The notes under the pieces are model-generated. The model did no database searches. It saw nothing but the letters and a program-made list of their open reading frames with translations, and had not been told where the DNA came from. 64,000 nucleotides of DNA from Streptomyces sp. M41(2017) (GTDB taxonomy: Bacteria > Actinomycetota > Actinomycetes > Streptomycetales > Streptomycetaceae), in NCBI RefSeq assembly GCF_002078175.1, contig NZ_MWFK01000002.1, positions 806,001 through 870,000 of the forward strand, given 5' to 3'. The number at the start of each line of letters is the position of its first letter. Within the stretch, counting starts at the first letter, position 1. Shown piece after piece: positions 33,341 to 41,026 of this stretch. The position numbers were made by a program, and so were the translations under genes.

Positions 33341-33724
33341 TCAGCCCGTTCCGGGGTGCTGGTCGCCCTTCCGCACGTCGCAGGGCGCCGTGAGGTAGTC
33401 GAGCGTCCCGGTGATCTGCAGCAGCCGTTCCAGATGCGGAGGACGCTCGTCCAGGTGGAGGCGGACGCGGGCGGCGTCGGTACGCCGCCGGATCATCAGC
33501 AGCGCCGACAGTCCCATCGAGTCGATCCCGCGGAGCCCGGCGAAGGCGAGGTGCAGGTCGAGAACGGGTGCCTCGGCAGAATTCCGGACGGTGAGGTTCT
33601 GGTCGACGGTGGTCATCAGCTCGTCGCAGGTCTCATGGTCGAGGTCTCCGCGGACGTGGACCACCAGATCGGTGGTCTCGGCCTCGACGGTGAGCGTGAA
33701 GGAGGGTGGATGCGAAGTCGTCAT
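33341..33724 (-). CDS. STAS domain protein of the photosensor operon
   Basis: 127 residues, one STAS domain. Strand LVVHVRGDLDHETCDELMTT (about 20-39), then the serine loop RGIDSMGLSALLMIRRRTD (about 65-83), with Ser68 the expected phosphorylation site. It is the last gene of a three-gene operon (SpoIIE-type phosphatase, B12 protein, STAS); its ATG overlaps the B12 gene stop (ATGA). By analogy the phosphatase would dephosphorylate this or another STAS protein. Confidence 0.9.
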   Translation of the reverse strand: MTTSHPPSFTLTVEAETTDLVVHVRGDLDHETCDELMTTVDQNLTVRNSAEAPVLDLHLAFAGLRGIDSMGLSALLMIRRRTDAARVRLHLDERPPHLERLLQITGTLDYLTAPCDVRKGDQHPGTG

Positions 33725-34824
33725 GCGGGCTTTCCGGGGCCGGGGATCGTGAAGGCCGGCGCTCTTCGGGTACGGAGCGCCTCCCGGGCGCGGGCCAGCG
33801 TGCGGCAGGCGCGCGGGAAATCCTTGAGCTGGAGGGCCAGCAGGTCGAGTGCGGGGTCGAGGCTCCGGGCGGGTACACGGCGCGCGGCCAGGATCTCGCC
33901 GGTCCACACGATGAACCCGGCGAACAGGTCCTCGTCGGCCATGTACAGGGACGTCCCCAGGAAATCGACGATGTGGGCGAGGTCCTCTGCGGTACGCCGG
34001 TGTTGCTCCTCGGTGTAGCCGCGCATCGGCGGGAAGCGGCTCTCCAGCTCCGTGAGGGTCGCCTTGACGAGCTGGTGCGCCGTCCGGACGACCATCGTGT
34101 ACTCCTGGTCGGCCAGGTGGGGCAGGTCGTCCACCGTCTGGTGAGCCGACATCGGGTCGGGACGGTCGAGCCCCGCGGCGAGCACGGCCGCCGCCTGCCG
34201 GGCGTCGGGGGCCCAGGCGTCGGCGCCGAGGGTGCGGGCGTGGCGGCCGTCGGGGCCGAAGGCCGCGCCGCCCGCGATGACGGGCACGCCCGCTGCCTGA
34301 CAGGCCGTGATGGCGGTGTGCGCCGCGGGCAGTTGGGTGGGGATCGAGGAGGAGAGTGCCACCGCCTGCGGCCCTGTCCGGTGCAGGTGCGCGATGAGGT
34401 GCGGGGTGGGCACGTGGGCGCCGAGGAAGTCCACGCGCCAGCCGCGCAGTCGCAGCGTCTCCGCCAGGAGTCTGGCGGGTAGCGCGTGCCACTCGCCGTC
34501 CACGCATGCCACCGTGATCCGCGCGACGTCCGGGCGGGGGGCTGTCCGGTGGGTGAGGACGGCGATCGCCCGCTCGTGGATGGCGGTCGCGGCGTGCTCC
34601 TGCGCGACGGTGAGCCGGTTCGCCGCCCATTCGATGCCGACCTTGGCCTGCACCGGGGCGATGAGGTCGAGGAGGACGGTCTCGGGGTCTCCGCACGCCT
34701 CGGCCGTGTCGAGCACGACGGCGGTGGCGCGGGACTCGTCGCCGGAGTGGACGGCCGCCCACAGTTGGTCCCGGGCCGGGCCGAGCGCCGTCGCCGTGGC
34801 GTACTGGGTGGAGGCGGCGCTCAC
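33721..34824 (-). CDS. Stand-alone cobalamin-binding, CarH/LitR-like photosensor module (no HTH)
   Basis: 367 residues. Helical bundle plus B12 domain (about 15-215) with W66-x9-E76-H77, the motif that packs over adenosylcobalamin in light-sensing CarH/LitR, and the lower-ligand motif E111-W-H113. SSSIPTQ and AGGAAFG line the nucleotide tail pocket. The DNA-binding domain of CarH is absent. Instead a C-terminal helical domain follows (about 230-367: DQEYTMVVRTAHQLVKATLT, then a four-helix pattern). Start GTG at 34824 overlaps the phosphatase stop and the gene's stop overlaps the STAS start, so all three are coupled. Likely a light- or B12-responsive switch acting by protein contact. Confidence 0.85.
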   Translation of the reverse strand: MSAASTQYATATALGPARDQLWAAVHSGDESRATAVVLDTAEACGDPETVLLDLIAPVQAKVGIEWAANRLTVAQEHAATAIHERAIAVLTHRTAPRPDVARITVACVDGEWHALPARLLAETLRLRGWRVDFLGAHVPTPHLIAHLHRTGPQAVALSSSIPTQLPAAHTAITACQAAGVPVIAGGAAFGPDGRHARTLGADAWAPDARQAAAVLAAGLDRPDPMSAHQTVDDLPHLADQEYTMVVRTAHQLVKATLTELESRFPPMRGYTEEQHRRTAEDLAHIVDFLGTSLYMADEDLFAGFIVWTGEILAARRVPARSLDPALDLLALQLKDFPRACRTLARAREALRTRRAPAFTIPGPGKPA

Positions 34825-36488
34825 GCGGTGTACCTGCCCCTGGTGTGGCCGTTCACCGCGCTCAGGTGCGCGTGGTGGGGGGCGGTGACCGCGACGGCCG
34901 CCATGTCGTCGTGGAGTCCGCGGCCGACCCACTGCGCGGCGAGCATCTGGACGTGCTCGACCACGGCCTCGGCCGGCATGCCCGCGCACTGGGCGAGCGC
35001 GCTCTCCAGCCGCTGGACGCCGAAGAGTTCGTCTCCCAACGGTCCTCCCCTCGCCTCGGTGATGCCGTCCGTGAAGAACAGGCAGGTCTCGCCCGGCGCC
35101 AGTTCGACGTGGGCCGTGGTGGAGCTGATCTCCCAGAACGCACCGACCAGGGTCCCCCGGGTCCTCGCCTGTTCGACCAGGCCGTCGGCGCGCACGATCA
35201 GCGGCGGCGGGTGGCCCGCGCTGGTGACGCGCAGGTGGACCATACCGCCGCGGCGGACGACGGAGGCGATGGCGAGGGTGGCGAAGCGGGTGTGGTGGGA
35301 GTTCATCAACGCGCCGTTGAGCAGGCCGAGCAGACGCTGGTGGTCCGCGGCCAGCGGCAGGAGCGCCTGCACGGTGTTGCGGATCTTGCCTGTCAGTACG
35401 GCGGCTTCCAGGCCCTTGCCGCAGACGTCGCCGAGGATGACGAGGGACTCCTGCCCTTCGTCGGTACCGGGGTGCACGTCGTAGAAGTCGCCGCCGACGC
35501 GTTCGGTCTGGCCCGCCGGACGGTATTTCCCGGCGAACTCCACGCCGTGCACGCTGTGCAGCTGGGGCGGCAGCAGTTCACGCATGAGGGTCGTGGTGAT
35601 GGCCGCCTGCTCGGCGTACATACGGGCGGCCGACATGGCGGCGCCCGCGCGTGCGGCGAAGAGGCGGGCGAAGATCTCCTCGCTCTCCGTGAACGCTGCG
35701 TGGTGGCTGGAGCGGAGCAGGATCAGCGCGCCCGCCGGCACCCCGTGGCCGGGCAGCGGTGTCACGACGGCGGAGCCGACGGGTTCGGTGAAGCCGTCGG
35801 GGACGATCCATCCGGGGACTCCGGCCGGGTCGATCCAGCGGGAGGGCACCGGCGGGAATCCGCGCAGCGCGTCGCTGAGACCGGGAAGCTGACCGACGTC
35901 CTCCTGCACCGTGCGGTGCTCCAGGGCGCCGTCCGGGCCGCAGAAGGTGAGGGGCACCTTGCGGCCGCGCGAGGGGGCGACGATCACGGCGGCGTCGGCG
36001 AGGTGTTCGGCGGCCAGGCGGGCCGTGACCTCCATGCACCGCTCGACGTTCAGCGAGGAGAGGAGGGCGCTGGAGGCGCCGGCCAGGAAGGCGGTGCGTT
36101 CACGCTCGCTCCTGAGGGCGTCCTCGGCGAGGCGCCGGTCGGTGTCGTCGACCAGCCACCACATGACGTCGCCGTCCTCGGTGCAGGTGGGGTGCGCCTC
36201 GAACGTACGGTCGCCGACACCTCCGCTCGCGGCCGGAGCGGGACCGAAGCGCCGGGGGCCGGGGATGTCGGTCCGCAGCCGGGTGTGCGCGTCGGCCAGC
36301 CATTCGGGGACGACGTCCCGCAGCGGCGCTCCCGTGACGGCACCCGGGAAGAGGGCGGCCGCCGCGACGTTCAGGTCGATCACCGCGCCGGATGGGTCCG
36401 CGACCACCACGGGGTAGGGGGCGGAGCCCCACGTGGCGCCGAGGCCGACGCTCCGCGGGCTGGCAGGAGGCTGCTGGGAAGTGTCCAC
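34821..36488 (-). CDS. PAS-GAF-SpoIIE type PP2C serine phosphatase
   Basis: About 555 residues. PAS-like domain (about 20-125, with APYPVVVADPSGAVIDLNVA), GAF domain (about 145-315), then a SpoIIE/RsbU-type PP2C domain (about 330-535) with metal-binding motifs GGDFYDVH, LGDVCGKGLEAA and FFTDGITEARG. Dephosphorylates STAS proteins to free sigma factors. First gene of the operon with the B12 photosensor and STAS genes. The start is uncertain: I used the GTG at 36488 where the PAS sequence begins, but it has no good ribosome binding site, and the frame stays open to a TTG at 36581. Confidence 0.88.
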   Translation of the reverse strand: MDTSQQPPASPRSVGLGATWGSAPYPVVVADPSGAVIDLNVAAAALFPGAVTGAPLRDVVPEWLADAHTRLRTDIPGPRRFGPAPAASGGVGDRTFEAHPTCTEDGDVMWWLVDDTDRRLAEDALRSERERTAFLAGASSALLSSLNVERCMEVTARLAAEHLADAAVIVAPSRGRKVPLTFCGPDGALEHRTVQEDVGQLPGLSDALRGFPPVPSRWIDPAGVPGWIVPDGFTEPVGSAVVTPLPGHGVPAGALILLRSSHHAAFTESEEIFARLFAARAGAAMSAARMYAEQAAITTTLMRELLPPQLHSVHGVEFAGKYRPAGQTERVGGDFYDVHPGTDEGQESLVILGDVCGKGLEAAVLTGKIRNTVQALLPLAADHQRLLGLLNGALMNSHHTRFATLAIASVVRRGGMVHLRVTSAGHPPPLIVRADGLVEQARTRGTLVGAFWEISSTTAHVELAPGETCLFFTDGITEARGGPLGDELFGVQRLESALAQCAGMPAEAVVEHVQMLAAQWVGRGLHDDMAAVAVTAPHHAHLSAVNGHTRGRYTA

Positions 36489-36666
36489 AAGCAAGGGCTC
36501 GCGTCTGCGGGCCCACCACCTTTCCGGACGACAGATTGTTTCCGTCCGGCAACCATCTCGCGGCCGCTCCGTGCACCGCAAGTCACTCGGGCGATGTCAC
36601 ACGAACAGGGGACACCCGGGCCGGGGTTCCGTCGCGTCGGCGTCGACGGAACCCCGCCCGGGGGTG

Positions 36667-36843
36667 TCACCGGCGGCGGCTGCGCGTGGCCCAGCCGCTG
36701 CCCACGCCGGCGACGTGCAGGGCGAGCAGGGCGAGACCGATGAGCATGATGTTCGTCGAGGTGAACACGTCGTTCGTCGATATGTCCGCCGCGTTGATGA
36801 GGAACGAAATGAAAAACAGTACGGCGGCAACGATGCCGAGCAT
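36667..36843 (-). CDS. Small two-helix membrane protein
   Basis: 58 residues. Helix 1 about 1-18 (MLGIVAAVLFFISFLINA), a polar segment AADISTNDVFTST, helix 2 about 32-48, and the basic tail RSRRR. I recall near-identical short membrane proteins in many Streptomyces; function unknown. ATG at 36843 has GGGAGA seven bases upstream. A possible SigB-type promoter with a variant -10 (GTGT-N15-GGGCAT, 36877-36901) lies 35 bases upstream. Divergent from the SRPBCC gene. Confidence 0.7.
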   Translation of the reverse strand: MLGIVAAVLFFISFLINAADISTNDVFTSTNIMLIGLALLALHVAGVGSGWATRSRRR

Positions 36844-37012
36844 GAGGTCTCCCTGTGTCGAAGTGGTGGAGACCGGATGCCCAGCGGATGCGACTCGACA
36901 CTCTGTCGGTTGCCGATTCCGCTGCATCCGCGGGGCCGTCCCGCCCGGAAGACAGGAGGACCCGCCGCATTCCGTACAACATGCCCTCCGACGACCGCGC
37001 AAGGGAGTTCCG

Positions 37013-37474
37013 ATGATCGAGGTCGAGCGCACGCTCACGCTGCAGCACCCCCTGCCCGACGTGGTGGCGTACCTGGCGGATTTCGCGCACACGGAGGAGT
37101 GGGACCCGGGGACGGTGAGCTGCCGCCCGGCCCGGGCGGGCGCCGCCGTCGCCAAGGGATCGGAGTGGCAGAACGTCTCGGAGTTCCGCGGGCGGCGCAC
37201 CGAGCTCCTCTACCGGCTGGTCCGCTTCGAGGACCGGCGGCTGACCTTCGTGGGGCGGAACCGGACGGCCACGTCGACGGACGACATGACCTTCGGCGAG
37301 GAGGACGGCGGGACCCGGCTCACCTACCGGGCCCGTATCGAGTTCCGCGGAGTGGCCCGGCTGGCGTCCCCCTTCCTCCGCAAGGAGTTCGAGCGGCTGG
37401 GCGACGAGGTGGTCCGGCGGATGCCGGAGGCTGTGGACGGTCACCTCGGCGCCGGGCGGCGCCCGGCCCGTTGA
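37013..37474 (+). CDS. SRPBCC (polyketide cyclase/START-like) family protein
   Basis: 153 residues, one SRPBCC domain. IEVERTLTLQHPLPDVVAYL (about 2-21) with ADFAHTEEWDPGTVSC is the usual N-terminal block, followed by an antiparallel sheet (TELLYRLVRFEDRRLTFVG) and the long C-terminal helix FLRKEFERLGDEVVRRM. Binds hydrophobic ligands in a cavity; no ligand can be named. ATG at 37013 has AAGGGAG upstream. Confidence 0.88.
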   Translation: MIEVERTLTLQHPLPDVVAYLADFAHTEEWDPGTVSCRPARAGAAVAKGSEWQNVSEFRGRRTELLYRLVRFEDRRLTFVGRNRTATSTDDMTFGEEDGGTRLTYRARIEFRGVARLASPFLRKEFERLGDEVVRRMPEAVDGHLGAGRRPAR

Positions 37475-37601
37475 TCGCGCTTTCGCCGTTTTCCCGTACC
37501 GGCGGTGCAACCGACCGGCCGCCTTCATCGGAATAAAGGGGCAAAGCTCAGGTTACGGGCATCGCGCGCATGCCCTCTCCCGGTACGCGAAGGGACGTCG
37601 C

Positions 37602-38186
37602 ATGAAGCTCCAGGACGAACTGCCGGTCGACCATCAGCTCGGTGCTGTGTACCGCTGGGGTGCGGCCTTCTGCGGTGTGGTGCTGCTCGTGTTCGGCAGC
37701 CTCGGCTTCGCCGACGAACTCAGCCCGTTCACCACCGACGGGAACACCGTCGCGGGGCTGTCCAGCAACGGCGCGCTCAGCCTGATCTCCGTCCTGGTCG
37801 GCGTCGCGCTGATCGTCGGCGGGTTCATCGGCGGGAACGTCGCCTCCGGCCTCAACATGGTGGTCGGAACACTGTTCCTGCTCAGCGGATTCGTGCACAT
37901 CTTCATCCTCGACCGGCCGGCCAACATCCTCGGTTTCGGCATGACCAACGTCATCTTCAGCTTCGTGATGGGGCTGGTGATCCTGACGTTCGGCATGTAC
38001 GGGCGCGTGTCGAGCAAGCTGCCGCACGACAACCCGTACTGGCAGCGCCGCCATCCCCGCGAGGCCGCGCGGGAGTCCCTGGCCCGGCGCAGGCAGCCCG
38101 CCGGGGCCGGCTCCCTTCCCGCGGGCGGCTCCCGGACGGCCCTCGACGGACGGACCGGCGCACCCGGCCGGCACCGCACGGGCTGA
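37602..38186 (+). CDS. DUF4383 domain membrane protein
   Basis: 194 residues, four predicted helices (about 17-38, 57-77, 84-104, 112-133). The family pattern is visible: HQLGAVYRWGAAFCGVVLLV, NGALSLISVLVG and FVHIFILDRPANILG. The soluble C-terminal tail (140-194) is Arg/Gly-rich. Function unknown; common in actinobacterial stress regions. ATG has AAGGGA upstream. A weak SigB-like box pair (GAAT-N16-GGTTAC, 37531-37556) lies 45-70 bases upstream. Ends in a strong terminator. Confidence 0.85.
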   Translation: MKLQDELPVDHQLGAVYRWGAAFCGVVLLVFGSLGFADELSPFTTDGNTVAGLSSNGALSLISVLVGVALIVGGFIGGNVASGLNMVVGTLFLLSGFVHIFILDRPANILGFGMTNVIFSFVMGLVILTFGMYGRVSSKLPHDNPYWQRRHPREAARESLARRRQPAGAGSLPAGGSRTALDGRTGAPGRHRTG

Positions 38187-38215
38187 ACCGCCCGGCGGCC
38201 GAGCACCACGAAACG

Positions 38216-38260
38216 AAGGGGCGCTTCTCCCCGACGGAAGTCCGGGAGAAGCGCCCCTTT
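38216..38260. terminator. Bidirectional terminator between DUF4383 and the wHTH gene
   Basis: Perfect 16-bp stem (38216-38231 with 38244-38259), 12-base loop, flanked by AA on one side and TTT on the other, so it can act on both converging transcripts. Confidence 0.85.
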
Positions 38261-38272
38261 CAGGCATCCGCT

Positions 38273-38716
38273 CTAGGAAGCGGTCCCGGCGGAGGCCCGT
38301 ACGCCGTCACGCGTCACCGTGCCTTCCACCGGACCGGTCGCCCGCCACACGCTCTCGTCACCCTCGGCCAGTCCGAGTTCCGCCAGGCCCTTCAGGTGGC
38401 CGAGCACGGTGGAACGCTGGAAGCCCACGGTCGCGCTCAGTTCACCCACCCCGGCTCCGTCCGTACCGGCTTCGGCCAGCCGTTCCCAGGTCCGTACGGC
38501 GTGCCGGCTCAGGCCGCTCTCGCTGACCCTCCTCGACACGACGCCCGCCCTCTCGCCGGTGCTGTCCTGCCCGGGGATCGGAGCACTGGGCCGTGTCGCC
38601 CCCGCGATGCGGGGGGCGGCCTGCTCCTGCACTGCGCGCGGTGATCTCCTCGGTCCGACCGGACGCGGCGTCATGTTCACCTTGCGGTGCCTGCGGCCCT
38701 TGCGGTGTCGGCTCAT
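38273..38716 (-). CDS. Winged-helix (MarR/IclR-like) DNA-binding protein
   Basis: 147 residues. A basic disordered N-terminus (1-60, opening MSRHRKGRRHRKVNM) precedes a winged helix at about 70-135: RHAVRTWERLAEAGTDGAGV, then ELSATVGFQRSTVLGHLKGL and VWRATGPVEG for the wing. No ligand domain. ATG at 38716 has GAGG five bases upstream. Target unknown. It ends 13 bases from the shared terminator. Confidence 0.7.
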   Translation of the reverse strand: MSRHRKGRRHRKVNMTPRPVGPRRSPRAVQEQAAPRIAGATRPSAPIPGQDSTGERAGVVSRRVSESGLSRHAVRTWERLAEAGTDGAGVGELSATVGFQRSTVLGHLKGLAELGLAEGDESVWRATGPVEGTVTRDGVRASAGTAS

Positions 38717-38830
38717 CGATTCCTCATCTCCGCCTCGACGATGCTCACAGGAGGAGAACGAGCGGGACCCGCCAAGGTAGTTCAGCCGTTCGAAGGACTT
38801 CGAAGGACAGGGATGCCCGGGCATCGCCCG

Positions 38831-38855
38831 GCCTGACCCGACGATGACGGGGTAA
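38831..38855 (+). promoter_or_regulatory. Candidate SigB-type promoter of the 48-codon gene
   Basis: GCCT (38831-38834), 15-base spacer, GGGTAA (38850-38855); fits GNNT-N14-16-GGGTA. About 43 bases upstream of the ATG at 38898. Confidence 0.5.
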
Positions 38856-38897
38856 GCGGGCCTGCAGAAGCCCGACCCCCGCACCGGAAGGAATGCC

Positions 38898-39044
38898 ATG
38901 CCAGGAATGGTGCAGCGTCTCAAGGAGTTCGCCAGGAGTCCCCAGGGACGACGTACGGCCGAGGAGATTCGGCGTGCCGCGGCGGATCCCCGGCGTCGGG
39001 CCCAGGCACAGCGGCTCTTCGGCAAGCTCCGCGGCCGTCCCTGA
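38898..39044 (+). CDS. Short basic protein, 48 residues, unknown function
   Basis: Product opens MPGMVQRLKEFARSPQGRRT and continues as an amphipathic, Arg/Ala-rich helix ending FGKLRGRP. No family named with certainty. Evidence for a real gene: GGAAGGA five bases before the ATG, a SigB-type promoter about 45 bases upstream, and a perfect 13-bp terminator 20 bases after the stop. A nucleic-acid or membrane surface role would suit the charge, but that is a guess. Confidence 0.6.
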   Translation: MPGMVQRLKEFARSPQGRRTAEEIRRAAADPRRRAQAQRLFGKLRGRP

Positions 39045-39064
39045 CACCGGCGGCGACCGCCGTG

Positions 39065-39098
39065 TCGAACCCCGATCTTTGCGACGATCGGGGTTCGA
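39065..39098 (+). terminator. Terminator after the 48-codon gene
   Basis: TCGAACCCCGATC (39065-39077) pairs perfectly with 39086-39098: a 13-bp stem with an 8-base loop. Confidence 0.8.
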
Positions 39099-39101
39099 GG
39101 T

Positions 39102-39126
39102 GCGTCAAATCGAACATCCGGGGTAG
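39102..39126 (+). promoter_or_regulatory. Candidate SigB-type promoter of the STAS gene
   Basis: GCGT (39102-39105), 15-base spacer, GGGTAG (39121-39126), one base from the GGGTAY consensus. It starts right after the preceding terminator and leaves a leader of about 33 bases. Confidence 0.5.
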
Positions 39127-39166
39127 CCAGGCCTCCTATACCCATGTTCTTACGTAGGAGGTAACC

Positions 39167-39568
39167 GTGTCCGCAGAGCTGGAACCGCTGTCCATCGACG
39201 TGACGCTGCCCCGTGAAGACGCCGTGCTGTTGACCGTCGAGGGTTCGCTGGACATCGACACGGCCACGGAGCTGCAGCATCACCTGGCGAACCAGTTCCA
39301 TCACGGACGGCGCCGATTCCTGATCGACCTCTCCGCGGTCCCGTTCATGGACTCCTCCGGCATGAACGTCCTGCTGCGGAGTTATCAGGAAGCGCGCAAG
39401 GTGTCGGGCAGCGTGCACGTCATCGCGCCGACCCCCGCGGTACGGCGGGTTCTCGACCTCACCGGAGTCAGCCTCACGGTGTCGGTGTCGGAGACCCTCG
39501 ACGAGGCGCTGACGCTGGTGGACTCGTTGCAGGAGGAGGAAGAGCGGACGGGGACGCCGGCGCCCTGA
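39167..39568 (+). CDS. STAS domain anti-sigma factor antagonist
   Basis: 133 residues, one STAS domain with LTVEGSLDIDTATELQHHLA (about 23-42), RRFLIDLSAVPFMDSSGMNV (about 48-67) where Ser63 or Ser64 is the phosphorylation site, and RRVLDLTGV. No kinase gene in its transcript, so it is an orphan RsbV-type protein. Start is a GTG at 39167 with AGGAGGT six bases upstream. It has its own SigB-type promoter and a very strong terminator. Confidence 0.93.
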   Translation: MSAELEPLSIDVTLPREDAVLLTVEGSLDIDTATELQHHLANQFHHGRRRFLIDLSAVPFMDSSGMNVLLRSYQEARKVSGSVHVIAPTPAVRRVLDLTGVSLTVSVSETLDEALTLVDSLQEEEERTGTPAP

Positions 39569-39608
39569 TCCGGCCGGCCCCTTTCAGCGGAACCGTTCGT
39601 ACCTGACA

Positions 39609-39662
39609 GACGACAACGCGGTGGGGCGGACCCGAAAGGGTCCGCCCCACCGCGTTGTCGTC
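39609..39662. terminator. Very strong bidirectional terminator, 25-bp perfect stem
   Basis: Arms 39609-39633 and 39638-39662 pair without mismatch around a GAAA tetraloop. It separates the converging STAS and DUF5133 genes. Confidence 0.9.
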
Positions 39663-39671
39663 GTTCGGTTC

Positions 39672-40031
39672 TCAGCCGCGCGGACCGGGCACGACCGGAC
39701 CCTGTCCGGTCAACGCCCCTGCCTCCGTGTGCGTCCGTGCCATCGGCGCGGGGACCGTCGTCATGCCGTTCGTCGCGACGGCGCCCGGACCACCGCTCGC
39801 CACCAGCGTGCTCTTGTCGGTCTCCCGTCGGTTGCCTCCGGCCGCGAGCATGGCGTCGGCCGCGACGACGGCGTCATGGACACCGGTCTTCCCCGTCATC
39901 ACGCAGAGGGTGTACGTGACGTCCTCCAGCCGACGCGCCGTCTCCAGCGTCTCCTTCTCGGCATAGGCGATCTTCAGAGCCGCGTAGCGCGTCAGCAGTC
40001 TCCGGACAACCTTCGGGTCGGGCACGAGCAC
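39672..40031 (-). CDS. DUF5133 domain protein
   Basis: 119 residues. The N-terminal two thirds match the actinomycete DUF5133 pattern: MLVPDPKVVRRLLTRYAALK, then RRLEDVTYTLCVMTGKTGVH (about 34-53), with the conserved Cys43. The C-terminus is disordered. Function unknown; often found near stress and development genes. Start GTG at 40031 with GAGGAG upstream. Divergent from dps. Confidence 0.8.
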   Translation of the reverse strand: MLVPDPKVVRRLLTRYAALKIAYAEKETLETARRLEDVTYTLCVMTGKTGVHDAVVAADAMLAAGGNRRETDKSTLVASGGPGAVATNGMTTVPAPMARTHTEAGALTGQGPVVPGPRG

Positions 40032-40337
40032 AGCGAGGGCTCCTCTCTCTATTTTCCGACCGTGTGCCCGGTGAGAGCCGATTCATTCACAACAGGTGCC
40101 CCTCACAACCTTTTTGGCCCAACGCCTTCTCCGCCCGCATCCCGCCACAGGAGATACGTGTAGGGCACAGGTGTGACCTGGAGGAACTCGGGCACTCGAA
40201 AGTCCGGGCACGTCCCGTGGCCCTCGGGGCCACGGGTACCGCAGGCAGTCGCACCGGAACCGCCAGGCCGGCGGACCTCTGCGCCCCCGAGAACCACGGA
40301 AAGAACCCGCGAGAAACCTGTGCGGAAGGAATGGAAG
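40032..40337. promoter_or_regulatory. Divergent control region between DUF5133 and dps, 306 bases
   Basis: Contains a perfect 10-bp inverted repeat (40214-40223 with 40227-40236, 3-base spacer) about 100-125 bases upstream of the dps ATG. A GGGTAC hexamer (40234-40239) overlaps its end but lacks a matching GNNT box at the right distance, so a SigB promoter is possible, not shown. No gene inside. Confidence 0.4.
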
Positions 40338-40895
40338 ATGGCGACGTCCACGACACCGAAGTACACCGTCCCCGGCATCAGCACGCACGACGGCGGCCGG
40401 ATCATCGACGTGCTGGGCAGGCGCCTGCACGCTCTCAACGACCTTTCGCTGACGCTGAAGCACATTCACTGGAATGTGGTGGGTCCGCATTTCATCGCCG
40501 TTCACGAAATGCTCGATCCCCAGGTGGACCGCGTCCGTGAGATGGCCGACGACGCCGCCGAGCGGATCTCGGCGCTGGGCGGCGTGCCGCACGGTACGCC
40601 GGGCGCCCTCGTCGCCGAACGGACCTGGGACGACTACAGTGTGGGCCGCGCCGACGCCATCGCCCATCTCGGCGCCCTCGACCTCGTCTACACGGGCATC
40701 GTCGAGGACCACCGTGCGGCCGTCTCCGAGGTCGGCAAGATCGACCCGGTCACCGAGGACCTGCTCATCGAACAGTTGCGTTCACTCGAACAGTTCCAGT
40801 GGTTCGTCCGCGCGCACCTGGAGAGCTCCGGCGGGTCCCTGTCCCAGCGCGACGCCCACACGGAGCAGGACGCCGCGCGCTCGGCCGCCCGGTAG
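40338..40895 (+). CDS. dps: Dps family DNA-binding ferritin-like protein
   Basis: 185 residues. Four-helix ferritin-like monomer of a dodecamer that oxidises iron and shields DNA. The ferroxidase motif is LTLKHIHWNVVGPHFIAVHE (about 34-53), followed by DPQVDRVREMADDAAER, with the inter-subunit His and Asp/Glu ligands. An N-terminal tail of about 20 residues and a C-terminal tail of about 20 residues extend the core. ATG at 40338 has GGAAGGA upstream. Ends in a strong terminator. Dps is a typical member of stress sigma regulons. Confidence 0.95.
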   Translation: MATSTTPKYTVPGISTHDGGRIIDVLGRRLHALNDLSLTLKHIHWNVVGPHFIAVHEMLDPQVDRVREMADDAAERISALGGVPHGTPGALVAERTWDDYSVGRADAIAHLGALDLVYTGIVEDHRAAVSEVGKIDPVTEDLLIEQLRSLEQFQWFVRAHLESSGGSLSQRDAHTEQDAARSAAR

Positions 40896-40930
40896 CGGCG
40901 GGAGCTGTCGGCGGCGCGCCGCCGACGGGA

Positions 40931-40964
40931 GAAGGGCCCGGACCGGGATCGGTCCGGGCCCTTC
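40931..40964. terminator. Bidirectional terminator between dps and the MEDS/ATPase gene
   Basis: Perfect 15-bp stem (40931-40945 with 40950-40964) and a GGAT tetraloop, followed on the plus strand by a pyrimidine-rich run. Confidence 0.85.
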
Positions 40965-41026
40965 CTTCTCTCCTGCGACGTCCCCTCGTGCGACCTGCTC
41001 CCGTGCGCCGCCTCGCGTGCGACCGC

